Below are positions 8,100 to 15,359 of a DNA stretch of 23,818 nucleotides, piece after piece. The notes under the pieces were generated by a model. It was not told the DNA's origin. It did no database searches and saw nothing but the letters and a program-made list of their open reading frames with translations. Source of the DNA: JALYNX01 sp044867525 (GTDB lineage Bacteria; Actinomycetota; Acidimicrobiia; Spongiisociales; ZC4RG35). Position numbers and translations under genes: made by a program. The stretch lies in NCBI GenBank assembly GCA_044867525.1, contig JBIOVB010000050.1, forward strand, positions 1 to 23,818, in the 5' to 3' direction. Numbering within the stretch: position 1 is the first letter of the stretch; each line of letters opens with the position of its first letter.

Positions 8100-9401
8100 T
8101 CAGGACCCTGGCACGTAGGGCTCGAGGGGCTCGGACTGGCTCAGCCGATCGAACCACCACTCTCCAGCCTCGTTTATCCCTTCCGGTGCCGGCCCTTCGT
8201 TGATCAGGGTCAAGACCGGCTGTGAAGTCGCCAGCTCCCCCCACTCCGTCCAGCTGACGGGGTGGGCATAACCCTCGAGGTCGTAGGTCTGCTCGTGTAG
8301 ATACTCGGCGATCGCCACCGGGTCGTCTCCCACGTTGGTCACTGCGTCGGCCACCATGGTCACGATCCCAAACCCGGCGACCGCGTCGTCAGACATGAAG
8401 GCATTGTCCGAGAACGCCAAGTAGCGCTGTGCCAGTGCGGCATAACCGTCACCGGTGTAATCGGCGCAGGCGAAGTCGGCATATCTACCAATGGCAACCT
8501 CGGTCAGGTTCCCCACTGCAAGGTCGGGTGGGATCCAGGCGCCGGTCACCGGCACGTCGCCGACGAGGTCTGCGGACAGAGTGACGATTGCAGCGTTCCC
8601 TGGCGGATGGCCGGTGGCGATCACCATCTCCGCCCCTGCGTCGGCCATGGCCCTGACGAACGGGGTGAAGTCGGTGTCAGGTGGGACCGGAGCGACCTGG
8701 ATCTCGCCAAAGTCGACGCCGGAGCCCTCGAACGTGCTCTCAACGGCCGCCTTGAACGATTGACCCCATGGGTAGTCGGCGACGATGACCCCGACGTTGG
8801 TCAGGCCCTCAGCCTGGGCGTACTGGAGCACCGGCTCGGCAACCATCGGAGCCGCCGGGAGACAAGTCCGGAACACGAAGCGGCTGTCAGCCGTGAGCGC
8901 AGCCTCGGTGCCCGACTTGACCAGGAATGTTGGCATCTGCAGCTCTTCGGCAACCGGCGAGACCGGCGCACCGACCCCGCTGGAGAGAATGCCTCCAACC
9001 GCGACCACGCCCTCCTCGACCAAACGCTCGAAGCCGGTCACGCCGACTTCTGGATCGTTCTCCGAGTCCTGCTGCACGATCTCGATCATTCGACCGTCGA
9101 TCCCCCCGGCGTCGTTGATCTCCTGGGCCGCGAGCAGCATCCCGTCCCGGACGTTCACCGCCCATGGGGTGAACTGGACCGACAGGTCGGCGAGCATCCC
9201 GATTTTGATCGGCTCTCCGGCCGGTGCCGCCGTGGTACCCGGCGCCTCCGTCGTCGGCGGGGCTTCCGTGGTGCCGGGCGCCTCCGTCGTCCCCGGAGCT
9301 TCGGTGGTATCGCTGGTCCCTTCTCCGTCGCAGGCGGAGATGACCATTGCCAAGACGGCGATCAACACAAGCAGTCTCACCGTCGGGCGAATGTTCCTCA
9401 T
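8100..9401 (-). CDS. Substrate-binding lipoprotein of a branched-chain-amino-acid-type (Peripla_BP_6) ABC importer
   Basis: The 433-residue protein begins with a signal peptide and lipobox VISAC, lipid-anchored at Cys24. A low-complexity linker of repeated TTEAPG-like hexapeptides follows (residues ~31-60), then the binding domain starting IKIGMLADLSVQFTPW. EINDAGGIDGRMIEIVQQD, VGGILSSGVGAPV and GVIVADYPWGQ are typical of the LivK/Peripla_BP_6 fold. These proteins bind amino acids, amides or, in several characterised bacteria, aromatic acids such as benzoates and phenylpropanoids. The gene is first in the importer operon and divergent from pobA, so an aromatic acid ligand is likely but unproven. 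AGGAGG lies just before the ATG and decides the start. The linker would span the actinobacterial cell wall. Confidence 0.9.
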   Translation of the reverse strand: MRNIRPTVRLLVLIAVLAMVISACDGEGTSDTTEAPGTTEAPGTTEAPPTTEAPGTTAAPAGEPIKIGMLADLSVQFTPWAVNVRDGMLLAAQEINDAGGIDGRMIEIVQQDSENDPEVGVTGFERLVEEGVVAVGGILSSGVGAPVSPVAEELQMPTFLVKSGTEAALTADSRFVFRTCLPAAPMVAEPVLQYAQAEGLTNVGVIVADYPWGQSFKAAVESTFEGSGVDFGEIQVAPVPPDTDFTPFVRAMADAGAEMVIATGHPPGNAAIVTLSADLVGDVPVTGAWIPPDLAVGNLTEVAIGRYADFACADYTGDGYAALAQRYLAFSDNAFMSDDAVAGFGIVTMVADAVTNVGDDPVAIAEYLHEQTYDLEGYAHPVSWTEWGELATSQPVLTLINEGPAPEGINEAGEWWFDRLSQSEPLEPYVPGS

Positions 9402-9443
9402 CCTTCCTCCTCATCGTCGGCCAGTTCGGTCACTGTACGTATC

Positions 9444-9480
9444 GCGCAGGGCGTCCACGACAGTAACGTGCGCCCTGCGC
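9444..9480. promoter_or_regulatory. Perfect 10-bp inverted repeat, candidate operator
   Basis: GCGCAGGGCG (9444-9453) and CGCCCTGCGC (9471-9480) are perfect inverted copies with a 17-bp spacer. The right arm is shared with the centre of the palindrome at 9465-9485, so the two structures are mutually exclusive as hairpins and may compete as binding sites. Confidence 0.45.
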
Positions 9481-9485
9481 ACGTT
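9465..9485. promoter_or_regulatory. Perfect 9-3-9 palindrome, candidate operator
   Basis: AACGTGCGC (9465-9473) and GCGCACGTT (9477-9485) are perfect inverted copies around CCT. The 21-bp size fits a dimeric helix-turn-helix regulator. It sits about 65 bp from the importer start and about 125 bp from pobA. Confidence 0.55.
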
Positions 9486-9501
9486 CGTGCGGCACACGAA
9501 C
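9483..9501. promoter_or_regulatory. GTTCGTG-N5-CACGAAC palindrome, candidate IclR-type operator
   Basis: GTTCGTG (9483-9489) and CACGAAC (9495-9501) are perfect inverted copies with a 5-bp spacer. The GTTCG...CGAAC outline resembles sites bound by IclR-family regulators of protocatechuate pathways, as I recall them; no such regulator gene is in the window. A shorter GTTCG-AC-CGAAC palindrome also occurs upstream of the OsmC gene. Confidence 0.45.
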
Positions 9502-9610
9502 TCGGACGAGTGTAACGATCGGGGCCGATGGCATGCCGGGCCGGACTGCCGAACCTGAAGTCGGTGGGCGATTCGGTCCAACTAGCGTCGACCGCGAGAC
9601 GAGGAAGAGG

Positions 9611-10783
9611 ATGCGCACCCAGATTGCGATCATCGGGGCAGGGCCCGCCGGCACCCTGCTCAGCATCCTTCTTCGACGCAGCGGCATCGAAAGTGTCGTC
9701 CTCGAGCACCGAACCCGAGAACACGTCCTCTCCCGGATTCGGGCCGGGGTGCTGGAGAAGCCAAGCGTGGAATGGCTGGGCGAAATGGGGCTGGGGGCCC
9801 GGATGCAGGACGAGGGATTCGTGCACACCGGGATAAATCTCACGTTTCTGGGCCGGTTGCACCGAATCGACTTCCACGACCTGGTCGACGGATACGTCGT
9901 GGTCTACGGTCAAACCGAGCTTCAAAAGGACCTCTACGGCGCCCTGGCTTCGGACGACGGGGCTCTTCTCGACGAGGCGGAAGACATCGAGCTCCATGAC
10001 ATCGACGGACCAGCCCCCCACCTCACCTTCCGTCGCCATGGGAAGCCTGCCCGCCTCGATTGCGAGTTCATCGCAGGATGCGACGGAGCCCATGGCGTCT
10101 CCGGCGGATCGATACCCGATGGGTTGCGAAAGACCTACGAGCGCAGCTACCCGTTTGGTTGGCTGGGGATACTCTCGGAGACTCCACCCGTCAACGACGA
10201 ACTGATCTATGCCAACCACGAACGAGGCTTCGCTCTCTGCTCGATGCGCAACGAGACCCTCAGTCGCTACTACCTGCAATGCGACCTGGAAACGGAGGTG
10301 GAGGCGTGGCCGGACCAGCGATTCTGGGACGAGATCCGACGGCGTCTTCCCCCAGAGCCGGCGGAGCGAATGATCATCGGGCCCTCGGTCGAGAAATCGA
10401 TCACTCCGCTGCGCAGCTTTGTCACCGAGCCGATGCAACACGGCAACCTCTTCCTGGCAGGGGACTCAGCGCACGTCATGCCACCTACCGGGGCCAAGGG
10501 CCTGAACATGGCGATCTCTGACGTGGTGCTGCTGGCCGGAGCCTTCGCCGACTACTACCGGGACGGATCCAAGGAGGGGCTAAGCAGCTACTCGGAGACT
10601 GCATTGAGACGAGTATGGAAGGTGATCAGGTTCTCATGGTGGATGACCGGGCTCATGCATCGCCTCGAGGAAGACGGTGACCTGGGTCAGAAGATCCAGG
10701 AGGCGGAGCTGGACTATCTGACATCCTCGCGAGCGGCACAGATCGCGCTCGCGGAGAACTACACGGGTCTGCCGCTTCGATGA
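9611..10783 (+). CDS. pobA: 4-hydroxybenzoate 3-monooxygenase (PHBH)
   Basis: The enzyme hydroxylates 4-hydroxybenzoate to protocatechuate using FAD, NAD(P)H and O2. The 390-residue length is close to the 394 of the Pseudomonas enzyme and sequence agreement runs end to end. GAGPAG (9-14) binds FAD ADP; the later CDGAHG and GDSAHVMPPTGAKGLNMA motifs are intact. The substrate-site residues known from PHBH are all present, shifted by one: Tyr200, Ser211, Arg213, Arg219 and Tyr384 (AENYTGLP). Although the frame is open from 9533, I chose the ATG at 9611 because MRTQIAIIGAGPAG is the family N terminus and GAGGAAGAGG precedes it. It heads the pobA-pcaC-pcaH-pcaG-pcaD run; pcaC follows after 16 bp. 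Identity is very secure. Confidence 0.96.
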   Translation: MRTQIAIIGAGPAGTLLSILLRRSGIESVVLEHRTREHVLSRIRAGVLEKPSVEWLGEMGLGARMQDEGFVHTGINLTFLGRLHRIDFHDLVDGYVVVYGQTELQKDLYGALASDDGALLDEAEDIELHDIDGPAPHLTFRRHGKPARLDCEFIAGCDGAHGVSGGSIPDGLRKTYERSYPFGWLGILSETPPVNDELIYANHERGFALCSMRNETLSRYYLQCDLETEVEAWPDQRFWDEIRRRLPPEPAERMIIGPSVEKSITPLRSFVTEPMQHGNLFLAGDSAHVMPPTGAKGLNMAISDVVLLAGAFADYYRDGSKEGLSSYSETALRRVWKVIRFSWWMTGLMHRLEEDGDLGQKIQEAELDYLTSSRAAQIALAENYTGLPLR

Positions 10784-10799
10784 GACGGAGGCGAAGGCG

Positions 10800-11165
10800 A
10801 TGAGCACGGATGGGATGGACAGGCGCAGGGAGGTCCTTGGAGACGACCATGTCGATCGGGCCATCGCACGCACCACGGCCTTTGACGCCGAGTTCCAGGA
10901 ATGGATCACCGAGACCGCATGGGGTGATGTGTGGTCACGGCCCGGTCTCGACACCAGAACCAGGAGCCTGGTGACGATCGCCATCCTCGCCGCCCTGGGT
11001 CGGGAGGAGTTGGACCTGCATCTCGGGGCGATCGCCAACACCGGGGTCAGCCCGGAGGATGTGATCGAGGTGCTATACCACGTGGCCATCTACGCCGGCA
11101 TCCCCGTTGCTCATGGCGCGGTCGGCCGGGCCAAGCGGATACTCGAGGTAGATGCAGATGTCTGA
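10800..11165 (+). CDS. pcaC: 4-carboxymuconolactone decarboxylase
   Basis: PcaC decarboxylates gamma-carboxymuconolactone to beta-ketoadipate enol-lactone. The 121-residue protein has the family pattern from RRREVLGDDHVDRA through WGDVWSRPGLDTRTRSLVTIA to HLGAIANTGVSPEDVIEVLYH and AIYAGIP. It is a stand-alone PcaC, not the PcaL fusion with the lactonase found in many actinobacteria; the lactonase is a separate gene three places downstream. GGAGG lies about 10 bases before the ATG. Its 3' end overlaps the pcaH start region by 14 bp. Confidence 0.94.
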   Translation: MSTDGMDRRREVLGDDHVDRAIARTTAFDAEFQEWITETAWGDVWSRPGLDTRTRSLVTIAILAALGREELDLHLGAIANTGVSPEDVIEVLYHVAIYAGIPVAHGAVGRAKRILEVDADV

Positions 11166-11880
11166 GCCGATCGTGCGGCAGTACCCGCCGAAGACATACA
11201 CGGACCATCCCCCGTTCAGCTACCCCGATTACAGATCGACGGTTCTCAGGGCACCCGACATGGACCTGGTCACCATTGTCGAGACCCTCTCCGAGACCAC
11301 GGGGCCGGGGCCGGTCTGGAACGAGGTATCGGAGGAAGACTCCGACCTCACGACCAACGCCGGCACCGGCGGGGTGGCCATCGGGCAGCGAATAATCGTG
11401 ACCGGAAAGGTCCTCGACCGGAGCGGTGATCCGGTCCCCAATATCTTGATCGAGATCTGGCAGTCGAACGCGGCAGGCCGGTACGTCCATTGGCGCGATG
11501 AGGAAAGCAGGGCGCCCCTCGACCCGAACTTCGTGGGAGCGGGCCAATGTGTCACCTCTGAGCAGGGCGTGTATCGCTTCACGACCGTACGTCCCGGACC
11601 GTATCCCTGGGGCAACCATCCCAACGCCTGGCGGCCCGCTCACATCCACTTCTCATTGATGGGCCCTGGCCTGGGGAGCAGATTGGTGACCCAGATGTAT
11701 TTCGAGGGCGATCCCATGCTCGGGCTCGACCCCATCTTCAACTCGGCTCCCGCCCACAGCCGGGGCCGGATGATCGCCAAGTACGACCACGATGTCACCG
11801 AGGAGTACTGGGCAACCGGATACAGGTGGGACATCGTGATTCGGGGGGCGCAGGCGACTCCGTTCGACGAGGGCCAATGA
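11152..11880 (+). CDS. pcaH: Protocatechuate 3,4-dioxygenase beta subunit
   Basis: PcaH carries the Fe(III) of the intradiol dioxygenase that opens protocatechuate between C3 and C4 to give beta-carboxy-cis,cis-muconate. All four iron ligands are in their expected contexts: Tyr111 (AAGRYVHW), Tyr151 (RPGPYPWG), His164 and His166 (PAHIHFSL). The 242-residue length and the RQYPPKTYTDHPP N terminus are typical. The start is at ATG 11152 or the second ATG at 11158; GAGG lies 4 or 10 bases upstream. It overlaps pcaC, and its stop overlaps the pcaG start (ATGA), ensuring equal subunit synthesis. Known enzymes of this type also oxidise gallate slowly, giving 2-pyrone-4,6-dicarboxylate, which matters for the ligI-galDBC genes nearby. 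Confidence 0.96.
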   Translation: MQMSEPIVRQYPPKTYTDHPPFSYPDYRSTVLRAPDMDLVTIVETLSETTGPGPVWNEVSEEDSDLTTNAGTGGVAIGQRIIVTGKVLDRSGDPVPNILIEIWQSNAAGRYVHWRDEESRAPLDPNFVGAGQCVTSEQGVYRFTTVRPGPYPWGNHPNAWRPAHIHFSLMGPGLGSRLVTQMYFEGDPMLGLDPIFNSAPAHSRGRMIAKYDHDVTEEYWATGYRWDIVIRGAQATPFDEGQ

Positions 11881-12461
11881 GTCAAGCCCTTGGGGAGACC
11901 CCTTCCCAGACGGTCGGACCGTTCTTCTCGATCCGCCTTTCCGGCGAGGGCCAGAACGTCCTGGCCTCGGAGGGGATCCCCGGAGATCGCATCAGAGTGA
12001 TGGGCGCGGTGCTCGACGGTGTGGGAGAGCCGGTGGTTGATGCCCTTATCGAGGTGTGGCAGGCCAACTCGGCTGGTCGGTACCGCCATCCCGATGACAC
12101 CCGGACCGACCTCGAGCTCGACAACGGTTTCACCGGGTTCGGCCGGGCAGCAACCCACCACGAGACCGGGGAGTATTGGTTCGACACCATCAAGCCGGGC
12201 CCGGTCCCCGATCCGGAAGGGGAAATGCAGGCGCCTCATCTGAGTCTGATAGTGCAGGCGCGGGGGATGCTCAACCCCCTGTTCACCAGGGTCTACTTTC
12301 CTGACGAAGAAGGGGCCAACGCCCACGACCTGGTCTTGCGCATGGTCCCCCCTGAACGACGCTCCACCCTGGTGGCGACACTGGCGCAGGCCAGCCCGCC
12401 CGTCTACCGGTTCGACATTCGTCTCCAGGGGGAGTCGGAGACCGTCTTCTTCGACGTCTGA
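11877..12461 (+). CDS. pcaG: Protocatechuate 3,4-dioxygenase alpha subunit
   Basis: The 194-residue protein is the non-iron partner of PcaH and helps form the substrate pocket. It opens with LGETPSQTVGPFFSI, the typical alpha-subunit start, and contains DALIEVWQANSAGRYRHP, FTGFGRA, and PHLSLIVQARGMLNPLFTR, where the beta subunit's His-X-His ligands are replaced as expected. Translation starts at the ATG overlapping the pcaH stop (ATGA); an earlier in-frame start inside pcaH is not needed. pcaD follows 29 bp later. Confidence 0.95.
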   Translation: MSQALGETPSQTVGPFFSIRLSGEGQNVLASEGIPGDRIRVMGAVLDGVGEPVVDALIEVWQANSAGRYRHPDDTRTDLELDNGFTGFGRAATHHETGEYWFDTIKPGPVPDPEGEMQAPHLSLIVQARGMLNPLFTRVYFPDEEGANAHDLVLRMVPPERRSTLVATLAQASPPVYRFDIRLQGESETVFFDV

Positions 12462-12490
12462 GGACCGTGGGCTGGAGGAAGGGCAGCGGA

Positions 12491-13267
12491 ATGAGCGACT
12501 ACTTGGACCGGGACGGTTGGGATCTGGCCTACGAAACCGACGGTTCAGGGCCGGCGGTGATCCTGTGCCATGCCCTCGGAGCCGACCAGGGAATGTGGGA
12601 GGGTCAGCTGGCGACCCTTCGGACACGGAGACTGGTAATCCGCTTCGACCATCGAGGTCATGGCGGTTCCAGTACACCACCGGGCCCATACACGATGGCC
12701 GACCTGGGAGGTGACGTCATCGCGCTCGCCGACGCGTTGGGAGTCGACCAATTCGACTTCTGCGGCGTCTCGATGGGGGGTCAGGTGGGCATGTGGCTCG
12801 CCACGAACCACCCCGACCGGGTGGGGCGACTGGTTCTGGCCAACACCGGCCCCAGGATCGGGACCATCGACGCCTGGCAGGACCGCATCGACAAGGTGAG
12901 TCGAGGGGGAATGGAAAGCATCGTCGACATGGTGATCGAGCGCTTCTTCACCTCGGCCTGGCGAGAGGGCCACCCCCAAGAGGTGGCAAGCGCACGGGAG
13001 ACCCTGCTCCGCATCGACCCCGAGGGTTACGTCGCATGCTGTGCCGCGGTTCGTGACACCGACTTTGCGGGGGAGCCCACGTCGATCCGGTCGCCCACGC
13101 TGCTCATCGCAGGTCGACACGATGTCTCCACACCCCTGGCCGGCCTCGAGGACCTGCTCGCCGCCATCCCCGACGCGGAATTGGTGGTCCTGGACGCAGC
13201 ACACCTCAGCAATGTGGAGGCGCCGGAGCAGTTCGGCACTGCCCTCAGCCGTCACCTAGCCGGCTGA
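12491..13267 (+). CDS. pcaD: 3-oxoadipate enol-lactonase
   Basis: PcaD hydrolyses beta-ketoadipate enol-lactone to beta-ketoadipate. This 258-residue alpha/beta hydrolase has the nucleophile elbow GVSMGG (Ser94), Asp211 in AGRHDVSTP and His238 in DAAHLSNVEAP, a complete triad. The oxyanion-side HALGADQGMW segment is typical of PcaD. I chose the ATG at 12491, preceded by GGAGGAAGGG eight bases away, over an upstream GTG at 12467. It ends the plus-strand operon; its last 12 bp overlap tail-to-tail with pcaB on the other strand. pcaIJ and pcaF, needed to finish the pathway, are not in the window. Confidence 0.92.
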   Translation: MSDYLDRDGWDLAYETDGSGPAVILCHALGADQGMWEGQLATLRTRRLVIRFDHRGHGGSSTPPGPYTMADLGGDVIALADALGVDQFDFCGVSMGGQVGMWLATNHPDRVGRLVLANTGPRIGTIDAWQDRIDKVSRGGMESIVDMVIERFFTSAWREGHPQEVASARETLLRIDPEGYVACCAAVRDTDFAGEPTSIRSPTLLIAGRHDVSTPLAGLEDLLAAIPDAELVVLDAAHLSNVEAPEQFGTALSRHLAG

Positions 13268-14398
13268 CCGGCTCTCGAACCCGGCAATAGCCGTGGCGAT
13301 CAACTGGTCGATCTGGCTGGCATCGGGACGCTCGGTCCCGAGAGCCCGGTCGAGATTCGCCTGCATGCGACTCCGGTCCACCTCGATCGTCGCCAAGGCT
13401 CGCCCGACCGACTGCACCGAGACCGCAGTGGCTCCGAACGTCTCAGCGATCAAGTGCCACTCCGCTTGCCAAGAACCGGCGTCCCTTTCGAGACGGGGGG
13501 GCGGCGATGCGAGCAGGGCCGCAGCGGCCCCACTGGCGACCCGGGCTGCAGTCAAACCCAGCATCGCATCCACCGGGTTCTCCTTGTGTGGCATGGCAGT
13601 CGAGCCTCCCGGTCTCATCCCGACCTCGCCGACCTCCGTTTGGGCCATGACCATGAGATCCCCTGCGATCTTCTCGCTGGTCCGGGCAACCGAGGCAACC
13701 GCGGCTCCGAGCGCGACGATCGCCTCCCGGTCCGACTGCCACGGCAGAACTGGAGCGGTCAGGCCAAGGCGCTCCCCGATCAAAGCGGCAACCTCGAACG
13801 TGCCGCCACCCATGCTGGTGCCCAGGCCAACCGGGCCTCCCAGCTGCACCCCGAGGCGGCCGCGAACCGAAGCCAGATCACTCAGCCGCCCGGTCAGCGC
13901 GTGGAGCCACAGAGCCGCCCGCGCCCCGAAACTGGTCGGCCGGGCCGCCTGAAGGAAGCTGCGACCGGTCATCCACGTGTGCCGATGTTCCTCTGCCAGG
14001 TTCGAACATGTCTCGCAGATCGCGATCACACCGGCCGACAAGACATGTATCGCCTGGGAAGCCCTCCAACAGAGTGCGGTATCGACGATGTCCTGGGTGG
14101 TGGTATCTCGGTGGAGTTGTTCCCGGTGCTCGGCGGGAAGCTGCGCTCGGAGCAGCTCCAGCAAAGGGAGCAGCGGGCTTCCCGCGTCCCAACCTCGGGC
14201 CAAGAGGTCCGCGGCGTCGACTTCCAGCCCCCGGCAGGTGGCAGCGATGATCGACGCCGATTCCTCCGGTATCAGGCCCAATTCCCCCTGGCTCTCCGCC
14301 AGAACCGCCTCTATCTCGAGCAGAGCCTGGACACGACCTTCGGGACCGAACAGCCCTGCCATCTCATTGGTGTTGAGCCCCGGATCGAGCAAACTCAC
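13256..14398 (-). CDS. pcaB: 3-carboxy-cis,cis-muconate cycloisomerase
   Basis: PcaB lactonises beta-carboxymuconate, the product of PcaHG, to gamma-carboxymuconolactone for PcaC. The 380-residue protein belongs to the fumarase/aspartase superfamily: TTTQDIVDT (99-107), GRSFLQAARPTSFG (145-158) and the signature GGSTAMPHKENP (264-275). It is shorter than the roughly 450 residues of Pseudomonas PcaB, mostly at the C terminus, but reads as intact. The GTG start has AGGAG five bases upstream. It is the only beta-ketoadipate gene here on the minus strand, lying 79 bp after the ligI-like gene. It probably shares a transcript with galD and ligI. Adenylosuccinate lyase or argininosuccinate lyase are less likely given the neighbours. 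Confidence 0.88.
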   Translation of the reverse strand: MSLLDPGLNTNEMAGLFGPEGRVQALLEIEAVLAESQGELGLIPEESASIIAATCRGLEVDAADLLARGWDAGSPLLPLLELLRAQLPAEHREQLHRDTTTQDIVDTALCWRASQAIHVLSAGVIAICETCSNLAEEHRHTWMTGRSFLQAARPTSFGARAALWLHALTGRLSDLASVRGRLGVQLGGPVGLGTSMGGGTFEVAALIGERLGLTAPVLPWQSDREAIVALGAAVASVARTSEKIAGDLMVMAQTEVGEVGMRPGGSTAMPHKENPVDAMLGLTAARVASGAAAALLASPPPRLERDAGSWQAEWHLIAETFGATAVSVQSVGRALATIEVDRSRMQANLDRALGTERPDASQIDQLIATAIAGFESRSAG

Positions 14399-14477
14399 CG
14401 TCTCCTGCCGGGGAAGGGACCCGGCCGGATCAGGGTACTTTGCGGGTGCGGTGGGAACCGGGTCCAGGTCCGAGCCG

Positions 14478-15359
14478 TCACGAGAAGTCGTAGAGATGCT
14501 CTGGGTTGTCCACCAGGACCTGGCGCAGAGTCATCTCGTCCGGGGCGAACTCGGCGAGCAGGTCGACGAGATCGCCGTCGTCGGGCATGTGACGCACGTT
14601 GGGATGGGGCCAGTCGGTGCCCCACAGAACGCGGTCGGCAGCGGTTTCGATCAGAGCTAGGGCGAAGGGCACCACATCGAGGTATGGAGGCTTGCCGCTT
14701 CCGGTGATTCGCTCGGCGCCGGAGATCTTGACCCACGACCTCTCCTCTGTTGCCAGCAGCTCGCGAAGGGCCCGGAACGGTCGCTGGTCGATTCCCAGGG
14801 TGGCGTCGACACGCCCCATGTGATCGATGACAAACCGGTTGGGTAGTCGGTCGAACAGTTGCCGGTACTCAGGGACCTGCTCGGCATCCAGGTGGAGCTC
14901 GACGTGCCATCCCAGGGCCGAGACCCTGTTCGCCAGATCAACCACCAACTTCTCATCCGCTGCCGGCCCGAGGTGGCGAACGAAGTTGAAACGAATCCCT
15001 CGCACACCCACCTGGTGCATCGCAGCGAGCTCGGCATCGCCGATATCCGGCTCGATCATGGCGACGCCGGCGAAACGCCCATCCCCGCGCCGCAACGCAT
15101 CGATCAGGGCCGAGTTGTCCGTGCCGTGACACGAGGCCTGAACCAGCACCGCTCGGCTCAGACCAAGCCTCTCCTGAAGTTTGAGCAGGTCCTCGTAACC
15201 GGAATCGGGTGGGGTATAGGCCCGATCCGGGGAGAAGGGAAAGAGATGCGCCGGGCCGAAAACGTGACAGTGCGCGTCGCAGGCTCCATCGGGGGGGACA
15301 ACCCTCGTCGGGGGATGGGGGTCCCGGGACGGAGGCGGGATGGTCCGCTCCAAGCTCAA
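14478..15359 (-). CDS. ligI: 2-pyrone-4,6-dicarboxylate (PDC) hydrolase, LigI-like amidohydrolase
   Basis: LigI opens the pyrone ring of PDC to give 4-oxalomesaconate / 4-carboxy-2-hydroxymuconate. The 293-residue protein matches Sphingobium LigI across its length: DAHCHVFGP (His30, His32), VQASCHGTDN, GIRFNF (Arg123), VIDHMG (His180) and WGTDWPHPN (Asp249), the metal-independent amidohydrolase site. The first start is a TTG that overlaps the galD-like stop (TTGA). CAGGA lies too close to it, but is well spaced for a second TTG at 15353. Either way translation seems coupled to the upstream gene. It sits between galD-like and pcaB. Identification is strong; the actual substrate has not been tested. 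Confidence 0.9.
   Translation of the reverse strand: MSLERTIPPPSRDPHPPTRVVPPDGACDAHCHVFGPAHLFPFSPDRAYTPPDSGYEDLLKLQERLGLSRAVLVQASCHGTDNSALIDALRRGDGRFAGVAMIEPDIGDAELAAMHQVGVRGIRFNFVRHLGPAADEKLVVDLANRVSALGWHVELHLDAEQVPEYRQLFDRLPNRFVIDHMGRVDATLGIDQRPFRALRELLATEERSWVKISGAERITGSGKPPYLDVVPFALALIETAADRVLWGTDWPHPNVRHMPDDGDLVDLLAEFAPDEMTLRQVLVDNPEHLYDFS

Larger units (their letters stand above)
9402..9610. promoter_or_regulatory. Divergent control region between the importer operon and the pobA operon
   Basis: The 209-bp gap holds no supported gene and must carry promoters for both directions. On the minus strand TACAGT (9432-9437, as its complement) could be a -10 about 30 bp before the lipoprotein ATG; no good -35 was found. 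On the plus strand TAGCGT (9583-9588) is a weak -10 candidate for pobA. Three palindromes cluster at 9444-9501 and are listed separately. Shared control by an aromatic-acid-responsive regulator encoded elsewhere is a reasonable inference. Confidence 0.6.

Noticed and set aside
9230..9312. Short tandem DNA repeats in the lipoprotein gene
   Set aside because: They encode the TTEAPG-type linker of a lipoprotein, a common low-complexity spacer, and not a mobile or CRISPR element.
9533..9610. 26-residue N-terminal extension of PobA
   Set aside because: The known N terminus starts at MRTQIAIIGAG, and a purine-rich ribosome site precedes that ATG.
9398..10441. 347-residue minus-strand frame opposite pobA
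   Set aside because: It lies antisense to a secure pobA and has no recognisable domain; long antisense frames are expected at this GC content.
14399..14477. GGACCCGG/CCGGGTCC inverted repeat between ligI and pcaB
   Set aside because: The arms are only 8 bp with a roughly 30-bp loop in a GC-rich gap; too weak to call a terminator or operator.
13454..14707. 417-residue plus-strand frame opposite pcaB and ligI
   Set aside because: It spans two convincing minus-strand genes and their gap, and its translation is low-complexity Arg/Gly/Pro sequence.
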